DNA of 11,744 nucleotides, taken from DASUPK01 sp036377415. GTDB taxonomy: Bacteria > Actinomycetota > Thermoleophilia > Solirubrobacterales > 70-9. The notes under the pieces were generated by a model. That model was not told the DNA's origin. It searched no databases and was given only the letters and a program-made list of their open reading frames with translations. The translations under genes were made by a program, and so were the position numbers. Below, piece by piece: positions 11,175 through 11,744 of the stretch (its first letter is position 1; each line of letters opens with the position of its first letter). The stretch is from contig DASUYK010000030.1 in NCBI GenBank assembly GCA_036377415.1, forward strand, positions 1 to 11,744, written 5' to 3'.

Positions 11175-11744
11175 ATGAGAAATCCAAGAGACTTCTTCAA
11201 GCCCCTCGCGATCGACGCTCCCGAGCCGCCCCGGGAGATCCCGTTCAAGCCCTCGCGGATGATCCATTTCTTCGACGCATCGAACGAGAAGATGCGGGCG
11301 AAGGTCCCCGACATGGCCAAGCAGGCCGACATCCTGCTCGGCAACCTCGAGGACGCGGTTCCGGTCGACAAGAAGGTCCCGGCCCGCGAGGGCCTGCTCG
11401 AGGTCGGCAAGGAGGTCGACTTCGGCGAGACCCAGCTCTGGACCCGGGTGAACGCGCTCGAGAGCCCCTGGGTGCTCGACGACATCACCGAGCTGGTCAC
11501 GGAGATCGGCGAGGTGCTGGAGGTGATCATGGTCCCGAAGGTCGAGGGGCCGTGGGACATCCACTACGTCGACCGCCTGCTCGCCCAGCTCGAGGCGAAG
11601 GCAAAGCTCGAGCGCCCGCTCCTGATCCACGCAATCCTCGAGACGTCTCTGGGCGTCGTCAACCTCGAGGAGATCGCGACCGCGAGCCCGCGGATGCAGG
11701 GGATGAGCTTCGGACCGGCCGATCTCGCCGCCTTCCGGCGGATG
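11175..11744 (+). CDS. mcl: L-malyl-CoA/beta-methylmalyl-CoA lyase, 3'-truncated by the window edge
   Basis: This Mg2+-dependent HpcH/HpaI (CitE-like) lyase splits beta-methylmalyl-CoA into glyoxylate and propionyl-CoA, and often malyl-CoA into acetyl-CoA and glyoxylate. The first 190 residues are present and the frame has no stop. Visible active-site parts are R91 (LWTRVNALESP), E156 (ILETSLG, Mg2+ ligand) and D183 (FGPADLA, Mg2+ ligand), with GNLEDAVP at 56-63 near the first turn. The N-terminus (FFKPLAIDAPEPPREIP) and VPKVEGPWDIH resemble the Chloroflexus malyl-CoA lyase as I remember it more than Rhodobacter or Streptomyces forms. Full length should be about 345 residues. It is divergent from the GNAT gene. 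It supplies the last EMC step. Confidence 0.92.
   Translation, partial: MRNPRDFFKPLAIDAPEPPREIPFKPSRMIHFFDASNEKMRAKVPDMAKQADILLGNLEDAVPVDKKVPAREGLLEVGKEVDFGETQLWTRVNALESPWVLDDITELVTEIGEVLEVIMVPKVEGPWDIHYVDRLLAQLEAKAKLERPLLIHAILETSLGVVNLEEIATASPRMQGMSFGPADLAAFRRM

Noticed and set aside
10566..11630. N-terminal extension of the acyl-CoA dehydrogenase to 763 residues
   Set aside because: The extension overlaps the GNAT gene in another frame and mcl in antisense and has no domain; the ATG at 10565 gives a normal-length dehydrogenase with GAGGAG before it.
1..11744. CRISPR array, transposon ends, tRNA or rRNA
   Set aside because: No spaced direct repeats, transposase, terminal inverted repeats, or cloverleaf/rRNA-like sequence was found; the only array is the coding RTX repeat.

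Overview
The window is GC-rich throughout. It is dense with genes on both strands, has no gap longer than about 120 bases between genes, and strongly prefers G/C in third codon positions. Together with a Sec-exported RTX-type protein, a stand-alone ClpS, an actinobacterial-looking winged-helix/AlkZ-like protein and several genes that lack a Shine-Dalgarno but carry a TAnnnT box 6-7 nt before the start, this suggests a high-GC actinobacterium. A Thermoleophilia/Solirubrobacterales-type soil lineage is my guess at low to moderate confidence. No mobile element, tRNA, rRNA, CRISPR array or phage gene was seen.

The main content is a nearly complete signature set of the ethylmalonyl-CoA (EMC) pathway, which assimilates acetyl-CoA without isocitrate lyase. 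The genes are crotonyl-CoA carboxylase/reductase (ccr, 1-1188, 5' end outside the window), ethylmalonyl-CoA mutase (ecm, 3586-5586), a MaoC-type mesaconyl-CoA hydratase candidate (mch, 6509-7024, minus), an acyl-CoA dehydrogenase that is a good candidate for methylsuccinyl-CoA dehydrogenase (mcd, 9339-10565, minus) and a malyl-CoA/beta-methylmalyl-CoA lyase (mcl, from 11175, cut by the window end). In order they carry crotonyl-CoA + CO2 through ethylmalonyl-CoA, methylsuccinyl-CoA, mesaconyl-CoA and beta-methylmalyl-CoA to glyoxylate and propionyl-CoA. The epimerase, beta-ketothiolase, acetoacetyl-CoA reductase and crotonase are not visible here.

Layout on the plus strand: ccr, a small ferredoxin-like-fold protein (1247-1567) and a secreted RTX/calcium-binding protein (1636-2397). 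Convergent with these on the minus strand are clpS (2398-2688) and a secreted concanavalin-like-fold candidate (2762-3469). Next on plus come ecm and a zinc-ribbon-like unknown (5636-6202). A long minus-strand run follows, read from right to left: mcd, a TTG-started SDR, an SCP2-domain protein, an AlkZ/HTH_42 winged-helix protein, mch and a 66-residue lysine-rich protein. The first three genes of this run overlap or abut. A GNAT acetyltransferase (10673-11119, minus) and mcl (11175 onward, plus) diverge from a 55-bp shared spacer.

Two structural themes recur. Several genes end with the stop codon in the loop or at the edge of a perfect GC hairpin, and several starts look leaderless. The EMC genes are therefore split over several transcription units and mixed with genes of no known role in the pathway, some of which could be accessory to it.
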